Shown piece after piece: positions 1-6,389 of a DNA stretch of 19,835 nt (position 1 is the first letter of the stretch; the number at the start of each line of letters is the position of its first letter). This stretch comes from an uncultured Collinsella sp. (GTDB lineage: Bacteria > Actinomycetota > Coriobacteriia > Coriobacteriales > Coriobacteriaceae). Location of the stretch: the NCBI GenBank assembly GCA_958447915.1, contig CAUDCB010000019.1:1-19835 (forward strand). Reading direction: 5' to 3'. Position numbers and translations under genes: made by a program. The notes below the pieces were generated by a model, which worked only from the letters and a program-made list of their open reading frames with translations, was not told the DNA's origin and made no database searches.

Positions 1-1677
1 CTCAAGTGCGGCAGCGTTATCGAACAACAGGGCATCGATATCGCCGGCGAGAAGCTGCTCAACCAGGCCCTCAAGCTCACGCGGCGCCTCGAGCACATCG
101 CCCAGACGGCCCGAAACATCGTCGCCCAGCGCGCCAACCAGACGGCTTACGAGCGGCGAGCTGTCGGCCATGCGAGCATCGAGCTTCTTTTGGCTCGCAA
201 GCTCTGAGCGCGCCTCGGACAGCTTGTTGCGCGCCTCGCTCTCGCGGGCACGCAGGTCCTTGAGGGCAGCGCGCGCCGTCTCGGTGGCCTCGCGCGCATC
301 GCTCTGGGCCTGACGAGCCGCCTCGAGGGCGCTCTCAAGCTCCTCAGCACGGTTGCGGCGGCTCTCAAGCGATGCCGTGACCTCCTCGAGCTGCTCGTCG
401 ATCTGCTCCAGGCGCGAGGCATACATGTTGTCCTCAACCTCGGCATTAGAAAGCGAATCCTTCACCTTGGCGAGCTCGAGCGCAGCATTATCGGCAACGC
501 GCTGCACATCGCGCTGCTCGCGCGTAAGCTGCGAAATCTGCGCATCAAGCGCCACGCGGCGCTCGTGAAGCTCGGCGGCGGCAGGACCAGCGGCGTCAAC
601 GTCCTCCTGGGCCTGCATATGCGCTCCGGTCACTTCCTCGAGCTGAGCACGCGCATCCTCGAGCTCCTCGACCACGCGACGGCGCTGATGCTCGGAGCCC
701 GAGATCTGACCGCGCATGTCGGACAGGCGCGACACCATGTTATGGCCCTTTTCCTCGAGCAGGCGCATGTCGGAGTTAATGCGACCGACCACATCTTGCA
801 TATGGCGGCGCTGCTCGCCCAAGTCGCCCACAAACAGGCCCTTTTCTTCGAGCATGACCTGGAGCTTCTCGAGCTCGCGCTCCTTCTCACCCAGGCGGTA
901 CTGCGCGAGCTCCAGCTCGGCGGCACCCTCCTTAGAGCGGCTCTCCAGGTCGTTCCACTGCGATTGCAGCGAACGCAGCTCGTCGACTGCCAGCATCTGC
1001 GTAAGCTCGTTCGCGCGCGAAGACAGCTCTTTGTACTTGCGCGCGCGATCGACCTGACGCTCCAGGGGTCGCAGCTGACGGGCGATTTCCTTGTTGATAT
1101 CGCGGGCACGGGTCAGGTGCTCGTCCATCGACTTGATCTTTTTGAGCGCCCGCTCCTTACGGCGCTTGTGCTTGGAGATGCCGGCGGCCTCCTCAATGAG
1201 GGCACGACGCTCCTCGGGGCGGCTCTGCAAAATGGCATCGAGCTTGCCCTGGCTGATGATGGAATGCGTATCCTTGCCCAGTCCCGAATCGTGCAGGATG
1301 TCCTGAATGTCCATCAGGCGGCACGGGCTCGAGTTGATGAGGTACTCACTCTCGCCCGAGCGATACATGCGGCGGGTGATGGCCACCTCGTCAAAGTCGA
1401 CGGGCAGCATATGGTCCGAGTTGTCGAGCACCAGCGTGACCTCGGCCACACCCACCGGCTTGCGCGCCGACGAGCCCGAGAAGATGACGTCTTCCATGGC
1501 CTGGCCGCGCAGCTGCTTGGCGCTCTGCTCGCCCAGGACCCACAGAATCGAGTCGGAGATGTTCGATTTTCCCGAGCCGTTGGGACCGACGATAACGGTC
1601 AGGCCCGGCTCAAACGTCATATGGGCGCGGTCGGCAAACGACTTGAACCCTTTGAGCGTGAGGGACTTGAGATACAC
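1..1677 (-). CDS. smc: Chromosome segregation ATPase SMC, 3'-truncated by window edge
   Basis: SMC forms the ATP-driven ring that, with ScpA and ScpB, compacts and separates chromosomes on the nucleoid. The start is a GTG at 1677, giving V(M)YLKSLTLKGFKSFA, the family's usual first residues; this outweighs the tight 2-nt spacing from the GAGGAG Shine-Dalgarno at 1685-1680. Walker A GPNGSGKS lies at residues 31-38, followed by a Q-loop region (WVLGEQSAKQLRG) and MEDVIFSGS. From about residue 170 to 500 the sequence is charged heptad-like coiled coil. The last visible residues (about 505-559, ending LLAGDIDALLFDNAAALE) look like the start of the hinge domain, so the second coiled-coil arm and the C-terminal head (signature motif, Walker B) lie outside the window. 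It begins 10 nt after the RNase III stop and is probably co-transcribed with it, an adjacency shared with many Gram-positive bacteria. Confidence 0.97.
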   Translation of the reverse strand, partial: MYLKSLTLKGFKSFADRAHMTFEPGLTVIVGPNGSGKSNISDSILWVLGEQSAKQLRGQAMEDVIFSGSSARKPVGVAEVTLVLDNSDHMLPVDFDEVAITRRMYRSGESEYLINSSPCRLMDIQDILHDSGLGKDTHSIISQGKLDAILQSRPEERRALIEEAAGISKHKRRKERALKKIKSMDEHLTRARDINKEIARQLRPLERQVDRARKYKELSSRANELTQMLAVDELRSLQSQWNDLESRSKEGAAELELAQYRLGEKERELEKLQVMLEEKGLFVGDLGEQRRHMQDVVGRINSDMRLLEEKGHNMVSRLSDMRGQISGSEHQRRRVVEELEDARAQLEEVTGAHMQAQEDVDAAGPAAAELHERRVALDAQISQLTREQRDVQRVADNAALELAKVKDSLSNAEVEDNMYASRLEQIDEQLEEVTASLESRRNRAEELESALEAARQAQSDAREATETARAALKDLRARESEARNKLSEARSELASQKKLDARMADSSPLVSRLVGALGDDVSGRLGDVLEAPRELEGLVEQLLAGDIDALLFDNAAALE

Positions 1678-1687
1678 GGCTCCTCGC

Positions 1688-2659
1688 TTAAACAGGCTTC
1701 TTGTTCAGAATCACGCCGTTGGTGGTGTAGCCCATGCGGTCGAGTGCCTCGAGCGCGGCAGCTCCCTCGGCTTCCTTCTTGGAGGAACCGGTGCCGCGGC
1801 CCTGGCGGATACCATCGATGAGCACCACGGCGGTAAAGGTCGGTGCATGTGCCGGGCCCTCAGAGCCAACGAGCTTGTACGCCGGAGGCTCGTGGCCGTC
1901 TGCCTTTACGCACTCCTGCAATAACGACTTTGGGTTCGCAGGATGCTCGGCACGCTCGGAGGCCAAATGGGGCTTAAGCGTGCGGTGGATAAACTCCGCC
2001 GCAGCGTCCCAGCCGGCATCCAGGTACAGGGCGCCCACGAGCGACTCGTAGACGTTCTCGAGCGCCGAGTGCAGGCCGCGCGCGCCCGTGCCGGTTTCGG
2101 AGGCACCAAAGATGATAATGTCGTCGATGCCCAGCTCATGGGAGACCTCGGACAGCGTGGCACCCGAGACGAGCGACACCTTCAGGCGCGTAAGCTTGCC
2201 CTCGTCAAACTCGGGATAGGACTCAAAGAGCGAGCGGGCAACCACAGCGCCCAAAATGGAATCGCCCAAAAACTCAAGGCGCTCATAGCTTGCCGAGACG
2301 GGCTGACCTTCCACGGCAGAAGGGTGCGTGAGCGCCGCGCGCAGCAGCACCTTGTTATTGAACTCGTGGCCCAGGATGTCCTGGGCGCGCGCGAGTCGTT
2401 GAGATAAAGCCAAGACGTAGGCCTCCTTGGCGTTTTCAATAGCGTCGACAGCGTCGGCGACAGAGTTGAGCGACAGCAGGGTCTCGTCATCGATCTCGAG
2501 GTCGAACTCGTCCTCGATGGCCGTCACCAGCTGCAGACGCTCGAGCGAATCGGCATCGAGATCGTCAAAAGTAGTCTCGTCGCTAATGTCGGCGACATCG
2601 ACGCCCAGAACGTCAGCGGCGACTTCGGCGATCTTATCGAAGATTTCGGAGCGGTCCAT
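1688..2659 (-). CDS. rnc: Acyl carrier protein-ribonuclease III fusion
   Basis: One uninterrupted 323-residue frame encodes two proteins that are normally separate. Residues 1-78 are a complete acyl carrier protein with the phosphopantetheine site Asp37-Ser38-Leu39 and the acidic stretch AIEDEFDLEI. Residues from about 84 are RNase III, which cuts double-stranded rRNA and mRNA precursors: HPS at 112-114, signature YERLEFLGDS at 125-134, and a C-terminal double-stranded-RNA-binding domain at about 241-309. Catalytic equivalents of E. coli E38, E41, D45 and E117 are E126, E129, D133 and E205; the position matching D114 is Asn202. The ATG at 2659 follows AGAGGA with 6 nt spacing; the frame stays open upstream to 2893, but that part overlaps plsX. 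An internal AAGGAGG before an in-frame TTG at 2413 could also make a 241-residue RNase III alone. The neighbours plsX and smc match the Bacillus order plsX...acpA-rnc-smc, so fusion of adjacent acpP and rnc is the likely origin. Confidence 0.93.
   Translation of the reverse strand: MDRSEIFDKIAEVAADVLGVDVADISDETTFDDLDADSLERLQLVTAIEDEFDLEIDDETLLSLNSVADAVDAIENAKEAYVLALSQRLARAQDILGHEFNNKVLLRAALTHPSAVEGQPVSASYERLEFLGDSILGAVVARSLFESYPEFDEGKLTRLKVSLVSGATLSEVSHELGIDDIIIFGASETGTGARGLHSALENVYESLVGALYLDAGWDAAAEFIHRTLKPHLASERAEHPANPKSLLQECVKADGHEPPAYKLVGSEGPAHAPTFTAVVLIDGIRQGRGTGSSKKEAEGAAALEALDRMGYTTNGVILNKKPV
2411..2428 (-). promoter_or_regulatory. Internal ribosome binding site and TTG start for RNase III alone
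   Basis: Within the acpP-rnc frame, the minus strand reads AAGGAGG (2428-2422), then 8 nt, then TTG (2413-2411), in frame with both domains (codon 83). This is a near-perfect Shine-Dalgarno at optimal distance, placed exactly between the end of the ACP fold and the first RNase III helix. Initiation here would give a 241-residue protein, the usual RNase III length. Seen: motif, spacing and frame. Inferred: that it is used; it could be a remnant of the ancestral rnc start. Confidence 0.6.
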
Positions 2660-2783
2660 AGCGCTTCCTCTCGTATTGCGTGAACAACAACGCACTGGCG
2701 CCGCAAGTGCAGCACCAAGACACGGTTTTGATTCTACCCCACGACGAAGGCCGCGAGGCACATAACAGCGCCCTAACTCGCTC

Positions 2784-3803
2784 CTACAAAACGATGCCGT
2801 CCATAGAGTTGGCGACGTTCTCGACAAGCCCGGCGCGCACGGCCTCCGCAGCGGCGAGCGTACCGTTTTTGACAGCCTCGACCGAGGTGGCACCGTGGCC
2901 GATCAGCACCACGCCACGCAGGCCCAGCAGAATGGCGCCGCCCTTAGCATCGCCCGAGAGCTTTGCCTTGATCTCGCGCATCTGCTTTTTGATGAGCAGC
3001 GCGGCGATCTTGGTGCCGAGCGAAGCCATAAAAGCACCCTTGAGCTCTTGCAGCAAAAACTTAGCGGCGCCCTCGGTTGCCTTGAGCGCGATGTTGCCCG
3101 ACATGCCATCGGCAACGACGACGTCAAAGTTACCCGAGGTCAGGTCGGTGCCCTCGCAGTTGCCCACAAAGCCGGGAACGGCGGCCTTCATAGCCGGGAA
3201 GCACGCCTTGGTAAAGTTGGAGCCCTTCTCATCCTCGGTGCCGTTGCCAAGCAGACCGACGCGGGGATGCTCAATACCCAAGACGACGCGCGCATAGGCG
3301 CTACCCATCTGGGCAAAACGCACCATGTCGTCGACCTCGACATCGGGGTTGGCGCCCATGTCGCACAGAACCGTCAGGCCGCCGGCGCGGTTGGGCAGTG
3401 CATTGGTGAGGCACGGACGCACCGGCTGCTTCTTGCCCTCTGCCAAATACCTAAACGGCGTCACGTAGGCGGTAGCGGCAGCGGTCATGGCGCCGGTGGA
3501 GCCGGCAGAGAAGAACGCATCCGCGTTGCCCTTCTTAATGGCGCGACAGGCAAGCACGATCGAGGACTTGCGCTTGGTCATCACGGCTCGAATGGGATCG
3601 TCATCCATGGCGATGACATCGGGCGCCTCCAAGGCCTCAACGCGAGCGTGAGCCGCGGCAAAGGGGTTCACGATCTCTGCGGGACCGACGGCCAAGACCT
3701 CGATATCGGGATCCGCCGCAAGGGCCGCCTCGATACCGTCGAGGACAACCTGAGGCTTCTCGTCTCCACCCACAACGTCTACACAAACGCGAACGTTACT
3801 CAT
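2784..3803 (-). CDS. plsX: Phosphate acyltransferase PlsX
   Basis: PlsX is a peripheral membrane enzyme that interconverts acyl-ACP and acyl-phosphate; the latter is the acyl donor for PlsY in the first step of phosphatidic acid synthesis. The 339-residue protein shows the family landmarks in order: an N-terminal VCVDVVGGDE (the MGGD region), FFSAGSTGAM at about 100, CDMGANPDV (usual form LDVGAN) at about 150, GLLGNGTEDEKG near 200, and VVVADGMSGNIALKATEG (usual form VTDGFTGN) near 235. The second ATG at 3803 is preferred because AAGGAG at 3816-3811 lies 7 nt upstream; the ATG at 3809 would leave only 1 nt. An intrinsic-terminator-like hairpin ends just 5 nt before the Shine-Dalgarno, so expression may depend on readthrough. 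The next gene carries an ACP domain, its natural substrate carrier, and a fatty-acid kinase gene lies upstream. Confidence 0.95.
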   Translation of the reverse strand: MSNVRVCVDVVGGDEKPQVVLDGIEAALAADPDIEVLAVGPAEIVNPFAAAHARVEALEAPDVIAMDDDPIRAVMTKRKSSIVLACRAIKKGNADAFFSAGSTGAMTAAATAYVTPFRYLAEGKKQPVRPCLTNALPNRAGGLTVLCDMGANPDVEVDDMVRFAQMGSAYARVVLGIEHPRVGLLGNGTEDEKGSNFTKACFPAMKAAVPGFVGNCEGTDLTSGNFDVVVADGMSGNIALKATEGAAKFLLQELKGAFMASLGTKIAALLIKKQMREIKAKLSGDAKGGAILLGLRGVVLIGHGATSVEAVKNGTLAAAEAVRAGLVENVANSMDGIVL

Positions 3804-3820
3804 ATACATACTCCTTATAC

Positions 3821-3850
3821 AAAAATGGCCGACTCATTGAGCCGGCCATT
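3821..3850 (-). terminator. Intrinsic terminator or attenuator between rpmF and plsX
   Basis: On the minus strand AATGGCCGGCTCA and TGAGTCGGCCATT can pair (3850-3838 with 3836-3824, one G-U wobble; the innermost pairs open to form the loop), immediately followed by a run of five T at 3825-3821. There is no T-run on the plus strand, so it acts on minus-strand transcripts. It lies after rpmF and directly upstream of the plsX ribosome binding site, with no space for a new promoter in between, so it may partly terminate or attenuate plsX transcription. Confidence 0.75.
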
Positions 3851-3853
3851 GTG

Positions 3854-3867
3854 GTTCCAGTTGGAAC
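3854..3867. repeat. Perfect 6-bp-arm inverted repeat upstream of plsX
   Basis: GTTCCA-GT-TGGAAC is a perfect dyad with 6-bp arms and a 2-bp spacer, placed between the rpmF stop and the terminator-like hairpin. With such a short spacer it fits a protein-binding operator better than an RNA hairpin. It does not match the FapR operator consensus as I remember it. No regulator can be assigned from the sequence. Confidence 0.35.
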
Positions 3868-3890
3868 GGCATCGCATCCAGAGTATACAG

Positions 3891-4070
3891 TTACTCGGTA
3901 ACGATAACCTCGCGGTCCTTGTAGAAACCGCAGCTGGGGCACACGTGGTGCGGGAGCTTGACAGCGCCGCAACGGGGGCACGTGGACTGAGCCGCAGCCG
4001 AGATCTTCATGTTGGCGGAACGACGGGTGTGAGTGCGGATACGACCCTGCTTTTGTTTAGGTACGGGCAT
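3891..4070 (-). CDS. rpmF: 50S ribosomal protein L32 (zinc-ribbon form)
   Basis: This 59-residue protein is bacterial ribosomal protein L32, a component of the large subunit. It starts MPVPKQKQGRIRTHTRRS, the typical basic L32 head, and has two CxxC pairs, CPRC (31-34) and CPSC (44-47), forming the zinc-binding ribbon variant. The ATG at 4070 follows AAGGAAGG at a suitable distance. It lies 64 bp downstream of the DUF177 gene, the widely conserved yceD-rpmF pair. The intact cysteines suggest zinc-dependent folding; a cysteine-free paralogue could exist elsewhere in the genome but cannot be judged here. Confidence 0.97.
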   Translation of the reverse strand: MPVPKQKQGRIRTHTRRSANMKISAAAQSTCPRCGAVKLPHHVCPSCGFYKDREVIVTE

Positions 4071-4134
4071 AGTGACCTTCCTTATGAACTATCCAGTGTG
4101 GCGATTACGCGCAAGTAGCGATACTACCACAGTT

Positions 4135-4689
4135 TTACTCGTCAAGCTTGAGATTCTTCAATGCTGCAAATGGATTTTCCGTGGCAGCGGCCCATTCGGC
4201 CTCTACTTGAGCGGCGCAATCGCATTGCTCGACGTTGAGATTGATGCCGCAGGTGGGGCATAGGCCGCGACAATCGGGCTTGCACAGGACAACGAACGGC
4301 GTGTCCATGACGACCGCGTCGTTGATGGGCTCGCCCAGATCGACGATGCGATCCTCGCCCAGCAGCTCGTAGCCGTCTTCGTAGGCCTCGGGATCCTCAG
4401 GCTCGTTAAAGAGATAGAATTCCTCGATCTCGCCGGCAATATCAAACGAAGCGGGCTCCAGGCAACGGTCGCACTCACCGGTTGCGTGCGCGCGGACCAT
4501 GCCTGTAAGCAGAACACCGGTGCCGGCATTGGTAAAGACCACGTCGTAGTTAATACCATCCTGCAGCTGGTACTCCTTCTCGCCCACCGTATAGGTGGTG
4601 ACATCGACCTTACCGGTCAGCGGATACGAGTCTCCGGGAAACTCGAGCTGCTCGGAAAGATCGACGGTAACGCTCGGGAACTCAGCCAT
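4135..4689 (-). CDS. DUF177 (YceD-family) metal-binding protein
   Basis: This is a 184-residue member of the YceD/DUF177 family, linked to large-subunit rRNA accumulation and almost always encoded next to rpmF, as here. It shows the family pattern: an N-terminal beta domain with CDRC (73-76) and a C-terminal cysteine cluster CKPDCRGLCPTCG (136-148) followed by CDC (156-158), likely a zinc site. The reading frame is open further upstream, but the ATG at 4689 is chosen because it shares its first base with the stop of the preceding gene (TAATG), a standard translational-coupling arrangement. The biochemical activity is not firmly known; a role in 23S rRNA or ribosome assembly is established only in some bacteria and plastids. 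Confidence 0.9.
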   Translation of the reverse strand: MAEFPSVTVDLSEQLEFPGDSYPLTGKVDVTTYTVGEKEYQLQDGINYDVVFTNAGTGVLLTGMVRAHATGECDRCLEPASFDIAGEIEEFYLFNEPEDPEAYEDGYELLGEDRIVDLGEPINDAVVMDTPFVVLCKPDCRGLCPTCGINLNVEQCDCAAQVEAEWAAATENPFAALKNLKLDE

Positions 4690-5186
4690 TACCACTGACC
4701 ATTCTGCTGGGCGGCACCCTCGTTGAGCTGCTGACGGCAACGGGTGACGGTGCCGGTCAGGCTCTTGAGGTTCTCCTCGAGGTGCGTAAAGACCTGCTCG
4801 GCGTAATCCTCGGCGGCATAGCGCGTCTCGCGCTCATACTGCTGGGCACGGTCGCGAATGTCGTCGGCTTGCTGCTGCGCTAAGCGGACGATCTCCTGCT
4901 CACCGGCAATGGTGAGGGCCTGCTGCTGAGCATCGGCGATGATGGAATCGGCCTGAGCGGCGGCGGAAGCCATAAGCTCCTCGCGCTCCTTGAGGATACG
5001 GCGGGACTTCTGCCATTCCTCGGGATAGCTCATGCGGATCTCGTCGAGGATGTTAAAGAAGACGTCGGCGTCGATAACCTTCATCTGGGCGTTCTTGCCG
5101 AACGGCGTCTTAGCCTCTTCGATGAGCCCCTCGAGCTCGTCGACAAGACTCACGATCCTGTCGCCAGGAAAATTCTCGCCCGGCAT
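4689..5186 (-). CDS. SepIVA/DivIVA-like coiled-coil protein
   Basis: This 165-residue soluble protein has no signal peptide or membrane segment. Residues 1-55 (ending DADVFFNILDEIRMSYPEEW) resemble the short DivIVA-type N-terminal domain, residues about 60-145 are an Ala/Gln/Glu-rich coiled coil, and the C-terminus (LKSLTGTVTRCRQQLNEG) is short. In mycobacteria the septation factor SepIVA is encoded beside DUF177, rnc and smc; the same neighbourhood and similar terminal segments point to a SepIVA homologue, though much shorter than the roughly 245-residue mycobacterial protein as I recall it. The ATG at 5186 is chosen over the ATG at 5210 because AAAGGAG lies 5 nt upstream. The stop overlaps the DUF177 start by one base, so the two are probably co-translated. 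The function in septum placement is inferred. Confidence 0.72.
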   Translation of the reverse strand: MPGENFPGDRIVSLVDELEGLIEEAKTPFGKNAQMKVIDADVFFNILDEIRMSYPEEWQKSRRILKEREELMASAAAQADSIIADAQQQALTIAGEQEIVRLAQQQADDIRDRAQQYERETRYAAEDYAEQVFTHLEENLKSLTGTVTRCRQQLNEGAAQQNGQW

Positions 5187-5254
5187 CCGGTCTCCTTTCA
5201 TAGGTAACATATCATCGTGTTAGTTTACCACATGCCACCAGGCATTAAAAAACG

Positions 5255-5752
5255 TCACGAAAAGCGATATTTGAGCGCCTTGACCACATTGGACGGAACA
5301 AAATTAGAGACGTCGCTACCGAGCGAGGCAATCTGGCGAACCACCGAGCTCGAGATATAGCCGTACTGCGGCGCACTCATGACAAAGATGGACTCCAGCT
5401 CGCTATCCAGGCGGTAGTTGAGGTCGGCCTGCTGCAGCTCGTACTCAAAGTCGGTCATGGCACGCAGGCCCTTGACCACGGCTCCTGCTCCCTGTTCGCG
5501 GGCAAAGTCGACCAAGAGCCCGGTGAAGGGCAGCACCTCGACGCCGTCAATATCACCGAGCGCCTCACGTGCCAGCGCCACGCGCTCGTCGAGCATAAAC
5601 GTGGTGCCGACGCCGTTTTTGCCCTGCGACTCGGCCACAGCGACGATCACGCTGGGAAAGATGCGGCGAGCGCGGCGGATGACGTCGATATGGCCAAACG
5701 TGATGGGATCGAAGGTGCCCGGGACAATCACGCGGTTGATGGTGTCATTCAT
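5255..5752 (-). CDS. coaD: Pantetheine-phosphate adenylyltransferase (PPAT)
   Basis: CoaD transfers AMP from ATP to 4'-phosphopantetheine to make dephospho-CoA, the penultimate step of coenzyme A synthesis. The 165-residue length is typical. The nucleotidyltransferase motif PGTFDPITFGH is at residues 11-21, KGLRAMTDFEYE at 94-105, and the adenylate-binding ISSSVVR at 133-139. The ATG at 5752 follows TTTGGAGG with about 6 nt spacing and overlaps the 3' end of rsmD by 8 nt; upstream in-frame residues belong to the rsmD overlap and are rejected. The rsmD-coaD pairing is conserved in many bacteria. CoA supplies the phosphopantetheine arm of ACP, tying this gene to the ACP domain downstream. Confidence 0.96.
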   Translation of the reverse strand: MNDTINRVIVPGTFDPITFGHIDVIRRARRIFPSVIVAVAESQGKNGVGTTFMLDERVALAREALGDIDGVEVLPFTGLLVDFAREQGAGAVVKGLRAMTDFEYELQQADLNYRLDSELESIFVMSAPQYGYISSSVVRQIASLGSDVSNFVPSNVVKALKYRFS

Positions 5753-6389
5753 GGGCGTCCTCCAAAGGCGCATCATCGTCATGGTCGCTGTCGCCGGCAT
5801 TGTCGGTCTCGTTCGTGGCCGACCAGCGCAGCAAGTCAACCGAGGTTATGCCGTAGCGCTTCTCGCGCACGGTCTCAAAGCCTGCCGGATGCGCACCCGC
5901 GTCGGCGGCAGCGTGCTCAAACAGCGCATAGGCACCCGATGCAAGCAAGTCTTGCTGGGCTAGGTTCTGCAGCAGCTCCTCGACCGGCTCGGCGCCAAAA
6001 GCATAGGGCGGGTCGAGCAGGACCAGGTCAAAGGGACCGCCCGGCACGCGGCCGCGCGAGGCGCTCGCCAGCACGTCACCCGTCACCACGCGCCAACGCG
6101 CACGGTCACTGCAGAGCGACTCGATATTCTTAGTAATGAGCCGCGCGGCATTCCGATCGATCTCGAACGTGGTGAGCGAGCGGGCACCACGCGAGAGCAT
6201 CTCGATGCCCAAGGCGCCGGAGCCGCCAAAGGCGTCTAGCACGCGGACCTCGTCCAGATCGAAGTCGAATGCCGACATGACCATAGATGCGCACGCCTCG
6301 CGCACGCGATCGGTCGTGGGGCGGGTGACATCGCGACCACGGGGCTCCTCGATCTTACGACCGCGCCATTCGCCGCCGATGATTCTCAT
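5745..6389 (-). CDS. rsmD: 16S rRNA (guanine966-N2)-methyltransferase RsmD
   Basis: RsmD methylates G966 (E. coli numbering) of 16S rRNA during small-subunit assembly, using S-adenosylmethionine. The 214-residue protein opens with MRIIGGEWRGRKI and PTTDRVRE, has the SAM-binding loop VLDAFGGSGALGIE (50-63), and the N-methyltransferase catalytic motif DPPY (126-129). The ATG at 6389 overlaps the recG stop as ATGA; the consensus AAGGAGGT lies about 9 nt upstream, inside recG. The last 20 or so residues form an acidic tail (DHDDDAPLEDAHE) beyond the usual fold; its DNA carries the coaD ribosome binding site. Confidence 0.94.
   Translation of the reverse strand: MRIIGGEWRGRKIEEPRGRDVTRPTTDRVREACASMVMSAFDFDLDEVRVLDAFGGSGALGIEMLSRGARSLTTFEIDRNAARLITKNIESLCSDRARWRVVTGDVLASASRGRVPGGPFDLVLLDPPYAFGAEPVEELLQNLAQQDLLASGAYALFEHAAADAGAHPAGFETVREKRYGITSVDLLRWSATNETDNAGDSDHDDDAPLEDAHE

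Noticed and set aside
2731..2736. TAGAAT as a -10 box for the acpP-rnc unit
   Set aside because: The hexamer is good on the minus strand, but no -35-like sequence lies 15-19 bp upstream, so a promoter cannot be supported from sequence alone.
2660..2893. N-terminal extension of the ACP-RNase III frame
   Set aside because: The frame is open upstream of 2659, but it overlaps the plsX 3' end, shows no homology-like pattern (Arg/Ser/Pro-rich) and the ATG at 2659 has a proper ribosome binding site with a canonical ACP beginning.
2895..4118. Plus-strand open frame (407 codons) opposite plsX and rpmF
   Set aside because: It crosses two real minus-strand genes and the terminator hairpin; no motif supports it.
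5232..5245. ATGCC-ACCA-GGCAT inverted repeat after coaD as a terminator
   Set aside because: Only 5 bp of stem and no T-run following it in the direction of transcription; chance occurrence is plausible.
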